Below are positions 7,850 to 16,284 of a stretch of 38,361 nt of DNA, piece after piece (within the stretch, counting starts at the first letter, position 1; each line of letters begins with the position of its first letter). A model generated the notes under the pieces. That model saw nothing but the letters and a program-made list of their open reading frames with translations, was not told where the DNA came from and made no database searches. The stretch is from Lachnospiraceae bacterium. GTDB taxonomy: Bacteria > Bacillota > Clostridia > Lachnospirales > Lachnospiraceae. Made by a program: the position numbers and the translations under genes. The stretch is from NCBI GenBank assembly GCA_028689715.1, contig JAQVCQ010000013.1:1-38361 (forward strand). Reading direction: 5' to 3'.

Positions 7850-9469
7850 TTATACTTTTCCCATTTTTTCTTCCAATGCCCGTACTACCGTTTCTAATAC
7901 CTTAATTCTTGCATAATATTTATCATTTGCTTCTACGATGACCCAGGGCGCTGCTGTTGTTGATGTCCTGATGACCATTTCATTCACGGCTTCAACATAG
8001 TCATCCCATTTTTCTCTGTTTCTCCAGTCTTCCTCCGTGATCTTCCATTGTTTCTGCGGATTTTCCTGGCGCTCAAGGAATCTTTTCTCCTGCTCGACCT
8101 GATCAATATGGAGCCAGAATTTTAGTACAATACAGCCAAAATTAGTCAGGTGCTCTTCCATATTATTGATTTCATTATAAGAACGTTTCCATTCATTCTC
8201 GCTACAGAAACCCTCGATTCGTTCAACAAGAACACGTCCATACCAGGTCCTGTCAAAAACTGCCAGATGCCCTGCTTTCGGGATCGCATTCCAGAATCTC
8301 CAAAGATAGTGGTGTGCCCGCTCAATATCATTCGGTGCAGCAACAGGAATGACCTCATACCCTCTTGGATCAATGTTTTCCGTAAGGCGTTTGATCGCGC
8401 CACCTTTTCCTGCAGCATCCCATCCTTCAAATGCCAGAACAACCGGGATTCTTTTTTGGTACATCTCGTAATGCAAGATTGCTAACTTATTCTGCAGTTC
8501 TTCTAATTTTTTCTTGTATTTTTCTTTATCAAGTGTATGAGACAGATCTACACCACTCAATACATCCAGTTTTAAGGACTGTTCAATTGCCTTGAATGCT
8601 TTATTTTCAACTGCTGAAGGATTTTCCTTATTAGTATCTGGATGTTCCTCTTTTTCCTTAGTCACAATTCCTGTTTTGGATTCTTTTGTCTTTGCTTCTT
8701 CTTTCTTTAATCCTTCTTTCTTTAATTCTTTTGTCTTTAATTCTTCTTTCTCTGATTTTGTACTTTCTATGACTTCCTGCAATCGTTCCACGACTGTTGC
8801 TATGATTTTACTCGCAGCGTATTCCTTATTTGTTGATTCTATGATCGTCCAGGGTGCATATTCTGTGTCTGTTTTTGCGATCATGTCGTCAAATAGGATT
8901 CTATAATTATCATACTCCTCATTTTGTTTCCAATCCTGCTTATTCACTCTCCACTTAGTTGTATCATTCTTTTCAAGGCTTTTGAAACGCAGTTTCTGCT
9001 CTTTCTGCGAAATATGCAGGAAAAATTTGATTATGACCATTCCATCTTCAGACAACTCCTGTTCATAATGGATGATATCCTCGAGCGCTCTTCCTTTTTC
9101 TGCATCACCTTTTTTTCCTTCCAGACATTCAGTGATCATACTCCTGTACCAGCTCCTGTCAAAAATATGAATTCGACCATTTGCCGGAAGTCTGGTCCAG
9201 AATCTCCACAAGAACGGTCTCATGGCTTCTTCCTCAGATACTTTTTGAATCGTAAATACCTTAAATCCTCTGGGATCAAGTGGAGCGATCAATTTATTGA
9301 TCAAAGTACCTTTTCCAGATGCGCCCCAACCTTCGAACACTATCATGATTGGAATTCCTGCGGCTCTGCATTCTCTTTGAAGAAAGGAGAGTCTGGGTGC
9401 AAGCTCATCCATTACAACTCCAAATTCCTTTTTACTTAGTTTTTTATCAAGATCAATTTTTTCCAGCAT
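7850..9469 (-). CDS. pap: polyphosphate:AMP phosphotransferase (two fused PPK2 domains)
   Basis: A 539-aa protein with two PPK2 kinase domains, the class II architecture that makes ADP from AMP and polyphosphate. Domain 1 (about 5-235) has Walker A GWGASGKGT (48-56) and FDRSWY (103-108) but lacks the GRVLVER stretch. Domain 2 (about 295-535) has GWDAAGKGG (349-357), FDRTWYGRVLVER (405-417) and DPRG, so it is probably the active half, as reported for this class. The linker at about 236-285 is a Lys/Glu-rich, repeat-like, probably flexible or helical insert. ATG 9469 has AAGGAGG eight bases upstream. The protein is cytoplasmic and would salvage energy from polyphosphate. The aldolase-like gene follows in the same direction. 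Confidence 0.9.
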   Translation of the reverse strand: MLEKIDLDKKLSKKEFGVVMDELAPRLSFLQRECRAAGIPIMIVFEGWGASGKGTLINKLIAPLDPRGFKVFTIQKVSEEEAMRPFLWRFWTRLPANGRIHIFDRSWYRSMITECLEGKKGDAEKGRALEDIIHYEQELSEDGMVIIKFFLHISQKEQKLRFKSLEKNDTTKWRVNKQDWKQNEEYDNYRILFDDMIAKTDTEYAPWTIIESTNKEYAASKIIATVVERLQEVIESTKSEKEELKTKELKKEGLKKEEAKTKESKTGIVTKEKEEHPDTNKENPSAVENKAFKAIEQSLKLDVLSGVDLSHTLDKEKYKKKLEELQNKLAILHYEMYQKRIPVVLAFEGWDAAGKGGAIKRLTENIDPRGYEVIPVAAPNDIERAHHYLWRFWNAIPKAGHLAVFDRTWYGRVLVERIEGFCSENEWKRSYNEINNMEEHLTNFGCIVLKFWLHIDQVEQEKRFLERQENPQKQWKITEEDWRNREKWDDYVEAVNEMVIRTSTTAAPWVIVEANDKYYARIKVLETVVRALEEKMGKV

Positions 9470-9620
9470 AATAAGATCCTCCTTCGACCGATAATCATGC
9501 TATTTGATGTTAAAATTGTAATCATGACATGATTGATTTTCTCTTACTATTTCTTTTAAGTATTTAAATCCATCATAATATAATATTCATAATATTTCCA
9601 TATAATATTATTATTTTTGT

Positions 9621-9650
9621 TTCATATGAATACAATTTCACAATTGTCAA
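9621..9650 (-). promoter_or_regulatory. possible promoter of the PAP-aldolase pair
   Basis: On the minus strand, TTGACA (9645-9650) and TATGAA (9621-9626) are 18 bases apart. The -35 is perfect and the -10 is 4 of 6. The surrounding sequence is so AT-rich that other -10 choices exist. Confidence 0.35.
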
Positions 9651-9706
9651 TTAATTCAAATTATTATAACTATTATAAAAATAGCACTCCACCCAGACCG
9701 TCATAG

Positions 9707-9724
9707 ATTCAGACGTTTCTGAAT
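9707..9724 (-). terminator. possible terminator hairpin after the Dabb gene
   Basis: ATTCAGA and TCTGAAT form a perfect 7-bp stem with a 4-base loop, about 35 bases past the Dabb stop. A U-rich run (TATTTTTATAA on minus) comes only some 25 bases later, so this is a weak or non-canonical terminator. Confidence 0.35.
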
Positions 9725-9757
9725 GGAATGCCTTCCATTTTTCTGATCACACTACTA

Positions 9758-10102
9758 TTAAATGTGATTCTCTGTTGCATACTCGTAATCAATGCATGCT
9801 CTTAAGTCTCTAAGCGGTGTAATGAACTTACCAAAAGCCAGATGATCCGGATGTACCTGGTAGGAATTCAGCTTTTCAATTGAATCAAAATCACAAATAA
9901 GTGCAAAATCATAATTACTTTCCGGTGCTAGCGCATCATTGGTTCTGGCTTCCAGTGCAATGATCTCAGGAATTTTATCCTTCAGCTCATTTGCACGGAT
10001 ACAGATTTCTTTTAAGTTCTCAAGTTTTGATTTCCCATTTACTTCTTCCTGAAGTTTGAACATAACAATGTGTTTGATCATTTTTACTTTAGTCTGATGC
10101 AT
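9758..10102 (-). CDS. Dabb-family (stress-responsive alpha/beta barrel) protein
   Basis: A 114-aa small ferredoxin-like-fold protein. It carries the Dabb signature: an N-terminal IKHIVMFKL strand, a helix, and a C-terminal YQVHPDHLAF segment with the conserved His pair. Members are usually dimeric; some are stress proteins and some cyclases or hydrolases, so no reaction is assigned. ATG 10102 has GGAGGAAGG upstream at a slightly long distance; the internal ATG eight codons in (MIKHIVMF) fits family N-termini and could be the real start. A TATAAT-like box lies at 10156-10161 on minus. It sits downstream of the UPF0303 gene in the same direction. Confidence 0.75.
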   Translation of the reverse strand: MHQTKVKMIKHIVMFKLQEEVNGKSKLENLKEICIRANELKDKIPEIIALEARTNDALAPESNYDFALICDFDSIEKLNSYQVHPDHLAFGKFITPLRDLRACIDYEYATENHI

Positions 10103-10184
10103 TTCATACCAGACCTTCCTCCTGTTATTTTATTTGTAATGCCTTTTATTATTTCATTATACGAACTGTTTTCCTAGTCAGATA

Positions 10185-10700
10185 TTATAGTTTATATTCC
10201 AGCGCCATATCGATCTGCGGTATCTGAATTTCCAACCAGTCCGCTACGGCCTGTATCATAAACTGATGATCGATCTGATGAGGCAGGTTAGAAACGGTCA
10301 GAATTGCCACTGTCTCTCCAGATTGCAGGCAGATCGGCATACCACCCCCGCAAAAAGCATATTCTGATTCTTCCAATCCACTCGCATAAGGATCTTCCCC
10401 TGTGATCTTCGTAGTAAGCCATACACCAAAGGAGCTTCTTTCCATTAATGATACAGTATTGAATTTCCTGCGCATCCAGTTCTGATTATTCAGCCCTGTT
10501 CCCTCCATCAAATGCTGAAACAAAATACTTCCATTTAACTTTCTGATTGCAACAGCGATGGTGTGTCCCTCCAAAGCAGCCTTTTCAACAAGGTAATTTC
10601 CCAGTCTGAGCGCATCACCGGGTGTGAACTGATTAAATTTAACAAGTTTTTCCTGCTGCACTACGATTTCATTCATATTAAGATAATCTTCTTTTGTCAT
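10185..10700 (-). CDS. UPF0303/HbpS-GlcG-like heme-binding-fold protein
   Basis: A 171-aa protein of the GlcG/HbpS-like fold (UPF0303, often named heme-degrading domain protein). Visible family features are the GHTIAVAIRKLNG strand, RRKFNTV with conserved Arg/Lys, the SSFGVWL segment and the glycine-rich FCGGGMPI stretch. A longer frame from TTG at 10718 exists, but AAGGAGG lies five bases before ATG 10700, so the shorter start is used. HbpS-type proteins bind heme or sense redox; whether this one does is untested and heme ligands are not obvious. It has no signal peptide and should be cytoplasmic. Confidence 0.72.
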   Translation of the reverse strand: MTKEDYLNMNEIVVQQEKLVKFNQFTPGDALRLGNYLVEKAALEGHTIAVAIRKLNGSILFQHLMEGTGLNNQNWMRRKFNTVSLMERSSFGVWLTTKITGEDPYASGLEESEYAFCGGGMPICLQSGETVAILTVSNLPHQIDHQFMIQAVADWLEIQIPQIDMALEYKL

Positions 10701-10727
10701 AGAAACCTCCTTATCCAACTTTACTAA

Positions 10728-10756
10728 AATATAGCATTAAGATCCTAAGAAAGCAA
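10728..10756 (-). promoter_or_regulatory. possible promoter of the UPF0303 gene
   Basis: On the minus strand, TTGCTT (10751-10756) and TATATT (10728-10733) are 17 bases apart. The -10 is 5 of 6 and the -35 weak. The -35 abuts the terminator stem of the upstream gene, giving a compact terminator-promoter junction. Confidence 0.4.
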
Positions 10757-10786
10757 TAAGTCATGCCGGTTTCCCTGCATGACTTA
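10757..10786 (-). terminator. terminator after the CE4 deacetylase gene
   Basis: A perfect 10-bp stem (10757-10766 with 10777-10786; TAAGTCATGC and its complement) has a 10-base loop. It lies about 70 bases past the end of the hemicellulose operon. The U-tract on minus is interrupted (TTGCTTTCTT), so efficiency may be moderate. Confidence 0.6.
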
Positions 10787-10854
10787 CTTTTATTATGTCA
10801 GTCTGTCTCTGCCTTCTTTGTAGTGTTAAGCAAGAGGAACAGCATAATAACATA

Positions 10855-11490
10855 TTAGTTAGGCTGCCAAAGTTCTGAATCATTTCTATTTTGAAACAAT
10901 ATCCCTTTTGCAGCATTTATAGTCTGCTCTTTTTCAAAAAATAATTCTGAAACAGTAACAAACCTGTGTCCCTGTTCAATCCAAATGGGTAACACTTGTT
11001 CTAATGCCTTAACGGTCTTATGGTTTCCTTCCAGATCATGCAGAAGAATAATATCACCATCTTCTACTGTCTCTAAGAGTCGCCTGGCTCTTTCATTCGC
11101 ATCGACTTCATCCACCCAGTCTTCCACTCCTTTTCCACTAATAAAAATAAGTGGTATCTCCTCAAACATCTGTGCTGAAAGATCAATGTAAGGTGGTCGG
11201 AAAAAGCGGGGCATCTTTCCTGTTATCGTTTTGATGATATCAGAAGTTCTTTGAACCTCTTCCGCTATTTCTTCTCTGCTCTGATGACTCATAAAAGAGT
11301 GAGAAAATGAGTGATTTTCAATATCACATCCATATTCAGATATCGTTCTGATAATTTTCGAAGTACTCTCGTCGATCAGATTACCAATCACAAAAAAGGT
11401 TGCTTTAATATGAAACTTTTTTAAAAGTTCAAACACTTCAAGTGTTGTTGTATGATTGGGTCCATCATCAAATGTAAGGGCTATCTTCAT
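10855..11490 (-). CDS. polysaccharide deacetylase (CE4/NodB family), cytoplasmic
   Basis: A 211-aa compact NodB domain with the expected motifs: TFDDGP (6-11, catalytic and metal Asp), HSFSH (H60 and H64, metal ligands), RFFRPPY (95-101) and ILLHD (148-152, catalytic His). CE4 enzymes remove acetyl groups from xylan, chitin oligomers or peptidoglycan. No signal peptide or membrane anchor is present, so it should work inside the cell. It starts nine bases after the carboxylesterase stop and is the last gene of the importer operon, which favours deacetylation of imported hemicellulose fragments over cell-wall editing. The substrate is inference. Confidence 0.85.
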   Translation of the reverse strand: MKIALTFDDGPNHTTTLEVFELLKKFHIKATFFVIGNLIDESTSKIIRTISEYGCDIENHSFSHSFMSHQSREEIAEEVQRTSDIIKTITGKMPRFFRPPYIDLSAQMFEEIPLIFISGKGVEDWVDEVDANERARRLLETVEDGDIILLHDLEGNHKTVKALEQVLPIWIEQGHRFVTVSELFFEKEQTINAAKGILFQNRNDSELWQPN

Positions 11491-11499
11491 TTTTTACCT

Positions 11500-13020
11500 C
11501 TATGTCATTTCGTTCATACATTTTTCTATCATAAATTCAAGAATTGGAGCATCTGCACAAGAATTATCTCTGATATAGTCTTCAGAAAATATAATACCAT
11601 ATGGCTCTGACATTGAACAACATTTCCATTCAGGAAGTAGATCTCCATTTCGGTCAATTCCATTTGGATCTCCTGTTTTTATAAAATTTCCCCAGTAAGA
11701 ACACATTTTTCTGGAAAGATCATAATGTCTGCCATGAAATGGTCTCCAGGATTTTGACAACGTCTCAAAAAAGAACCATAGATCAACAGAGTGGAAACAA
11801 CCAGCATGATCTCCAGGAATATCAGCATCAAAATAATAGTAATAAATGGGATTTTGATTTCCAAGAATCAGATTCCTCTTTATCATTGCTTTCGTAGCTG
11901 TTTCAATCGTATTGATTGGAAAATAATGCTTACTATTTTTATTATAAACAACATTTGTTTCATTGAAAAGCTGTTCATGGTCCGGTGCGAATAGTTTCTT
12001 GATTTTTTCTGTGAGTTCATCCTTTGTGTCTGCATCAATACTACTTATGAACTCATCCGATGTATTTCCTGTGAGAATAGGAACTTTGTAATATTCATTT
12101 TTCATAAAGAGTGATAACGGATTCTCCCTACAGAATCTGTCATCGATCACAGGTCCCATATAGCTATACTTTTTTACATATTCTGCATACTGATCCCTGA
12201 TAGTTCTTGCGCTTACTTCTCTTGCTTCTTTTAAATTATTTACACCTAAATGATGAAAGAATCTATCTCCTTCTGCCTCTGCACTGATCAATTTTCTTGT
12301 TTTAAAAATAATCTTTTCCCTGTAAGGATTAGAAAATACTCCACTCTCAATAATTGCTTTTTGGAACAATCCTCTGGATTTCTCAGAAGTAAGATGTGCC
12401 ATAACACTGCCACCACCTGCTGACTGACCTGCAATCGTTATTTGTTCAGGATCTCCTCCGAACGCTGTGATGTTTTTTCGTACCCAAAGCATCCCTGCCA
12501 GCTGATCCAGATACCCAAAATTAGTGGGTGCATCGCTTTGCTCTTTTGTCAGCTCAGGATGTGCAAGAAAACCAAACACATTGATTCTGTAATTCACAGA
12601 AACTACGATCACGCCTCTTCCGGCAAGTCTTTCTCCATCAAATTCCATTTCCTGAGGATATCCCCATTGATATGCACCACCAAAAAACCAGATCATCACT
12701 GGAAGTTTATCCTCTGGAACTTTTGCATTTGTCCAGATATTCAAATAGAGGCAGTCTTCACTCATTTCGATCTCAGGATCCACATGCCACTCTTTTGTAT
12801 AAATGTCATCACCAAGTCCGGGGATATCCTGCATTGCTGCAGGTGCAAATCTGGACGCATCCCGTATCCCCTGCCAATCAGCACATGGCTGCGGTTTTCT
12901 CCATCTATTCTTTCCAACAGGCGGCGCTGCATATGGAATCCCCTTAAAAATAGTAATTCTCGGATCTGATGCTTCAATTCCTCTTACCACACCATTCTCC
13001 GTCCTGGCTATTCTTATCAT
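11500..13020 (-). CDS. type-B carboxylesterase, cytoplasmic
   Basis: A 506-aa alpha/beta-hydrolase of the carboxylesterase type B family. The triad is visible: S200 in GQSAGGG, E323 in NTSDEF and H410 in CFHSVDL. The oxyanion loop is WFFGGAY (111-117), and the SEDCLYLNIW signature lies at 87-96. There is no signal peptide. The ribosome site GGGTGAGGAT overlaps the stop of the upstream permease, so translation is probably coupled. Neighbouring import and GH51 genes suggest a hemicellulose ester (acetyl or feruloyl) as substrate, but the family also handles many small esters. Confidence 0.87.
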   Translation of the reverse strand: MIRIARTENGVVRGIEASDPRITIFKGIPYAAPPVGKNRWRKPQPCADWQGIRDASRFAPAAMQDIPGLGDDIYTKEWHVDPEIEMSEDCLYLNIWTNAKVPEDKLPVMIWFFGGAYQWGYPQEMEFDGERLAGRGVIVVSVNYRINVFGFLAHPELTKEQSDAPTNFGYLDQLAGMLWVRKNITAFGGDPEQITIAGQSAGGGSVMAHLTSEKSRGLFQKAIIESGVFSNPYREKIIFKTRKLISAEAEGDRFFHHLGVNNLKEAREVSARTIRDQYAEYVKKYSYMGPVIDDRFCRENPLSLFMKNEYYKVPILTGNTSDEFISSIDADTKDELTEKIKKLFAPDHEQLFNETNVVYNKNSKHYFPINTIETATKAMIKRNLILGNQNPIYYYYFDADIPGDHAGCFHSVDLWFFFETLSKSWRPFHGRHYDLSRKMCSYWGNFIKTGDPNGIDRNGDLLPEWKCCSMSEPYGIIFSEDYIRDNSCADAPILEFMIEKCMNEMT

Positions 13021-13024
13021 ATCC

Positions 13025-13858
13025 TCACCCTTTGACTGCTCCTGTTACGAGACTTTTTTGAACCTGTTCACTGAGCAGAATGTATATAAAAATAGTTGGT
13101 ATCGTGGCAATCACAAGACCTGCACCGATCTCTCCCCATTTCGTAGTATACGCTCCCACCATGGACATAATACCGACCGTCAATGTTTTGTACTCCTGCT
13201 TACTGATAAAGGTCACTGCAAACATTAATTCATTCCAGGAAGAAATATAAGTGAAAATCGAAATCGTAGCCAATGCCGGTTTTACGAGCGGAAGTATAAT
13301 AACCGCAAATATTTTAAAAATACCACATCCATCAATCGCTGCTGCCTCCTCCAGTTCTCTTGGTATGGAGGATAAAAAACTGGTAGTAATGTAAATTCCC
13401 ATTGGTATTCCAAATGCTACATAAGGAATGATCAGACCCCAGTAGGTATTCAGAAGATGCAGATTTTTAAGTACCATGAACAGCGGAAGCAATGTTGCAT
13501 GAATCGGAACCATCATTCCAATCAAAATCACTTTCATCATTGTCTTTTGGCCCCTCCAGATCATTCTTTCCAGTGCAAAAGCCGCTGTTGAGGATAAAAT
13601 AATTACGATCAGAATTGTGATGCTTGTTACAAGCACACTGTTTCCAAGGTAGTCCAGCACTTTAGCCTGTTCAAATGCACTGATATAATTTTCAAATTTC
13701 CAGTGTTTTGGAAGCCCAGCAATATTTCCTCCAAATATTTCATTATTGTTTTTTAAAGAAAATAACAATAGCCAGAAAAGAGGATAAATAGAAACAATCG
13801 AATAGAATAGCAAAAATAATTGTGAAATGATCTTTCCAATTTTTATTTTTTCTCTCAT
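13025..13858 (-). CDS. sugar ABC transporter permease, MalG/CarB type
   Basis: A 277-aa inner-membrane permease of the CUT1 family with about six membrane helices; the first spans roughly residues 12-34. The EAA loop that contacts the ATPase reads EAAAIDGCGIFKIF...LPLVKPA near residues 180-205. It overlaps the upstream permease by four bases (ATGA). CUT1 importers take up oligosaccharides. No ATPase gene is in this operon, so a shared MsmK-like ATPase elsewhere is expected. Confidence 0.92.
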   Translation of the reverse strand: MREKIKIGKIISQLFLLFYSIVSIYPLFWLLLFSLKNNNEIFGGNIAGLPKHWKFENYISAFEQAKVLDYLGNSVLVTSITILIVIILSSTAAFALERMIWRGQKTMMKVILIGMMVPIHATLLPLFMVLKNLHLLNTYWGLIIPYVAFGIPMGIYITTSFLSSIPRELEEAAAIDGCGIFKIFAVIILPLVKPALATISIFTYISSWNELMFAVTFISKQEYKTLTVGIMSMVGAYTTKWGEIGAGLVIATIPTIFIYILLSEQVQKSLVTGAVKG

Positions 13859-14736
13859 GCCTCTTCCCTCCTGCTTTTAAATAATAAATTCAGTAATATC
13901 GTAAAGACAAAGCATTCCAGAATAATAAAGATCGAGACTGCACTTCCGTAGCCATAGTGAAATGCATCAAAAATGGTCGTGTACATATAGATGCTGGGTA
14001 CTTCTGTTGAGTAAAAAGGACCTCCACCTGTCAGGACATAAATAAGATCAAATACTTTTAATGCACCAATCAAAGAAAATGTTGCACAGACTTTTAAGAT
14101 CGGTTTCAGCATGGGAACCGTAATATAGATCGCCAATTGTCCCTTGGTCGCTCCATCTATCATGGCAGCTTCGTTTACTTCTTCAGAAATTCCCTTGATA
14201 CCAGCATACATGATCAACATATGATATCCTACATACTGCCACAGAATCGGAATAAAACTGCAAAGCAGCGCAGTTGTTTCCTGTCCCAGCCAGTCCTGCT
14301 TTAAGAAACTCAGTCCTAATTTTTGAAGAAATTCATTTAGGAGGCCATAGTCTGTATTGTATATTTTCTGCCAGAGCTGTCCAATGACAACTGTAGAAAT
14401 AATAACTGGTATGAAAAATAATGTTCTGTATACTTTTTCACCTTTTACACCATTTGCTACCAATATGGCCAGGAACAGACAAAATGGTAACTGAATAAAT
14501 AACGAAAGACCCGCAAAAATCAGTGAATTCTTGATGGCATTAAAGAGTCGCTCATCCTGAAGCATAGAAACATAGTTTTTGATTCCAATAAATGTTCCCT
14601 TCCCAATTCCATCCCAGTTCAAAAGACTGTAATAAAACGAAATCAGGATTGGAATAATAATAATTAATAGAATAACAAGCAATGTAGGAAGTAAAAATAG
14701 TACAATGGCACGCTTGTCTGAAAGTATTTTCTTCAT
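13855..14736 (-). CDS. sugar ABC transporter permease, MalF/LacF type
   Basis: A 293-aa CUT1 permease with about six membrane helices, the first at about 11-34. The EAA loop EVNEAAMIDGATKGQ...PMLKPIL lies near residues 185-212. GGGAG lies upstream of ATG 14736. A stem-loop separates it from the binding-protein gene, which probably lowers permease expression relative to the lipoprotein. It pairs with the next permease to form the membrane channel. Confidence 0.92.
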   Translation of the reverse strand: MKKILSDKRAIVLFLLPTLLVILLIIIIPILISFYYSLLNWDGIGKGTFIGIKNYVSMLQDERLFNAIKNSLIFAGLSLFIQLPFCLFLAILVANGVKGEKVYRTLFFIPVIISTVVIGQLWQKIYNTDYGLLNEFLQKLGLSFLKQDWLGQETTALLCSFIPILWQYVGYHMLIMYAGIKGISEEVNEAAMIDGATKGQLAIYITVPMLKPILKVCATFSLIGALKVFDLIYVLTGGGPFYSTEVPSIYMYTTIFDAFHYGYGSAVSIFIILECFVFTILLNLLFKSRREEA

Positions 14737-14759
14737 TTTATTCTCCCTGGTCAGATAAA

Positions 14760-14785
14760 GGGGTTACCATATGCACGGTAACCCC
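14760..14785 (-). terminator. intercistronic stem-loop between binding protein and permeases
   Basis: A perfect 9-bp GC-rich stem (14760-14768 with 14777-14785; GGGGTTACC and its complement) has an 8-base loop, followed on minus by TTTATC. The U-tract is short, so it is best read as a partial terminator or 3'-end stabiliser that raises binding-protein mRNA over permease mRNA. Confidence 0.65.
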
Positions 14786-14798
14786 CAGGTATATGTTA

Positions 14799-16184
14799 CT
14801 AATTCAGATCTGTCGGTGCCAGTTTTGACATTTTCTCCGCAAATTCTTCTGGTGTGATCTTAAGTGCAAGTAATTCAGCAACTAAATCCTTATATGTTTC
14901 TGAACTATCAGCAGGTAAGATATTATCCCACCATGTTATATAGGAAGTTCCGGATGCCATTAGCTCTGTTGAATCCTGTGACAATGGTGATATCGCACTG
15001 GTATCTACTCCGTCAAGGTTCCAGCATGCAAGTCCTGCTCCATCAAGGTATCCTTCTATGCCGATTCTTTCACTAAGGTAGCAAAGGTATTCAATTGCTT
15101 CTTTCGGGTGTTCTGTATTTGCATTGACATAATAACCATCTGTTCCACCACCTGAGAACTCTGTAATTGTACCTTTTCCGTCTTCAAATACCGGGAATGC
15201 GATCGCTTTCACTTTTCCATTGGTTGCTGCTTCTGCATCCTCAAAAGAAGGGTGGATCCAATTCGCCTGATAGATCATTGCTCCCTGTCCTGCTGCAAAT
15301 CCATCTATCATTTCTGTATAACTCATGCTCATCATACTTTCATTAAATGCGCCTGCTTTCACAAGATCCTGCATTTTAGCTGCTGCGTCAACAAAAGGCT
15401 GTGTATTAAATTTAGAAGTATCTTTAAATGCTTCATTCAAGGTATCATTTCCGGCTTGTCTTGCTGACATGATATCGTACCAGTACATACCTGGCCATCT
15501 GTCTTTTTCTCCAAGCACGATCGGGGTATATCCAGCTGCTTTTAATTTATCAACAGCATCAAGCAGTTCTGTCCAGTTCGTTGGATATTTTGCACCAGCT
15601 GCTTCAAACATTTCTGTATTACAGTATAAATTTGCGAGGAAAGTAATGGTTGGTAATGTATATGTCTTTCCATCGTATTTACAATTTTCAAGCATGCCAT
15701 CTAATATTTTTGATTTGGTGTCTTCCGTTAAATATTTGTCAATAGGAAGAAGGTATCCCGCATCCAGATATGGCTTTACAAAACTACCGCCACCGAACAT
15801 ATATGCAATATCAGGTGCTTCTCCAGCAGCAAAAGCTGTTTTGATCTTGGTCTTATACTGCTCTCCTGTTACACCATCCTGAACGATTGTTACATTTGGA
15901 TGTAATTTGTGATATTCCTCTACTGATTCTTCGATGATTCTTTTAACTGGATCTGTGTCCGCGACTGACTGGTGCCATATTGTAATTGTTACAGGCTCCT
16001 CTTCTGTCGCTTCTGTTGTCACTTCCTCCGCTGCTTCTTCTGTTACCGCCTCAGTAGATTCTTCCGTTTCAACTGCTGCGTCATTTTCTTCAGCCTGTTC
16101 GGCACTGCTTCCACAACCTGCAAGCTGTAAAATCATTGCCATTGACAGAAACAAGGTAATTAACTTCTTACTTCTCATTTTCAT
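14799..16184 (-). CDS. sugar-binding lipoprotein of the CUT1 importer
   Basis: A 461-aa extracellular solute-binding protein (family 1). The start is ATG 16184, because GGGAGG lies eight bases upstream; a longer frame from 16208 has no such site. The N-terminus is a lipoprotein signal with lipobox LAGC (lipidated C24). A Glu/Thr/Ala-rich acidic spacer of about 35 residues (roughly 29-64) tethers the folded domain, which starts at ITIWHQSV. It captures oligosaccharide outside the membrane for the two permeases that follow. With GH51 and two esterases nearby, an arabinoxylan-derived ligand is likely but unproven. Confidence 0.92.
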   Translation of the reverse strand: MKMRSKKLITLFLSMAMILQLAGCGSSAEQAEENDAAVETEESTEAVTEEAAEEVTTEATEEEPVTITIWHQSVADTDPVKRIIEESVEEYHKLHPNVTIVQDGVTGEQYKTKIKTAFAAGEAPDIAYMFGGGSFVKPYLDAGYLLPIDKYLTEDTKSKILDGMLENCKYDGKTYTLPTITFLANLYCNTEMFEAAGAKYPTNWTELLDAVDKLKAAGYTPIVLGEKDRWPGMYWYDIMSARQAGNDTLNEAFKDTSKFNTQPFVDAAAKMQDLVKAGAFNESMMSMSYTEMIDGFAAGQGAMIYQANWIHPSFEDAEAATNGKVKAIAFPVFEDGKGTITEFSGGGTDGYYVNANTEHPKEAIEYLCYLSERIGIEGYLDGAGLACWNLDGVDTSAISPLSQDSTELMASGTSYITWWDNILPADSSETYKDLVAELLALKITPEEFAEKMSKLAPTDLN

Positions 16185-16222
16185 TCCAATAACCTCCCTG
16201 GTTTTCATTCGTTGTTAACCTT

Positions 16223-16251
16223 ATTCTATCGGATTGCAGCAACTTCGTTAA
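16223..16251 (-). promoter_or_regulatory. putative promoter of the importer operon
   Basis: On the minus strand, TTAACG (16246-16251) and TAGAAT (16223-16228) are exactly 17 bases apart, about 40 bases before the binding-protein ATG. The weak -35 fits activation by the adjacent YesN regulator. Confidence 0.5.
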
Positions 16252-16284
16252 TTCAATATCAGGCAGGTATTATTCACTTTTTGA

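Larger units (their letters stand above)
9470..9757. other. AT-rich intergenic region
   Basis: This 288-bp stretch is very AT-rich between 9530 and 9690, with many TATAAT-like words and no convincing ORF. It should carry the PAP promoter and the 3' end of the Dabb gene transcript. Specific elements are listed separately. Confidence 0.5.

Noticed and set aside
8592-8906. Plus-strand ORF of 104 codons inside pap
   Set aside because: It is a Phe/Ser-rich shadow of the Lys/Glu-rich linker of PAP on the other strand, with no ribosome site.
16185-16208. Eight-codon N-terminal extension of the sugar-binding lipoprotein
   Set aside because: The GGGAGG site precedes ATG 16184, and a short signal peptide beginning MKMRSKK is typical.
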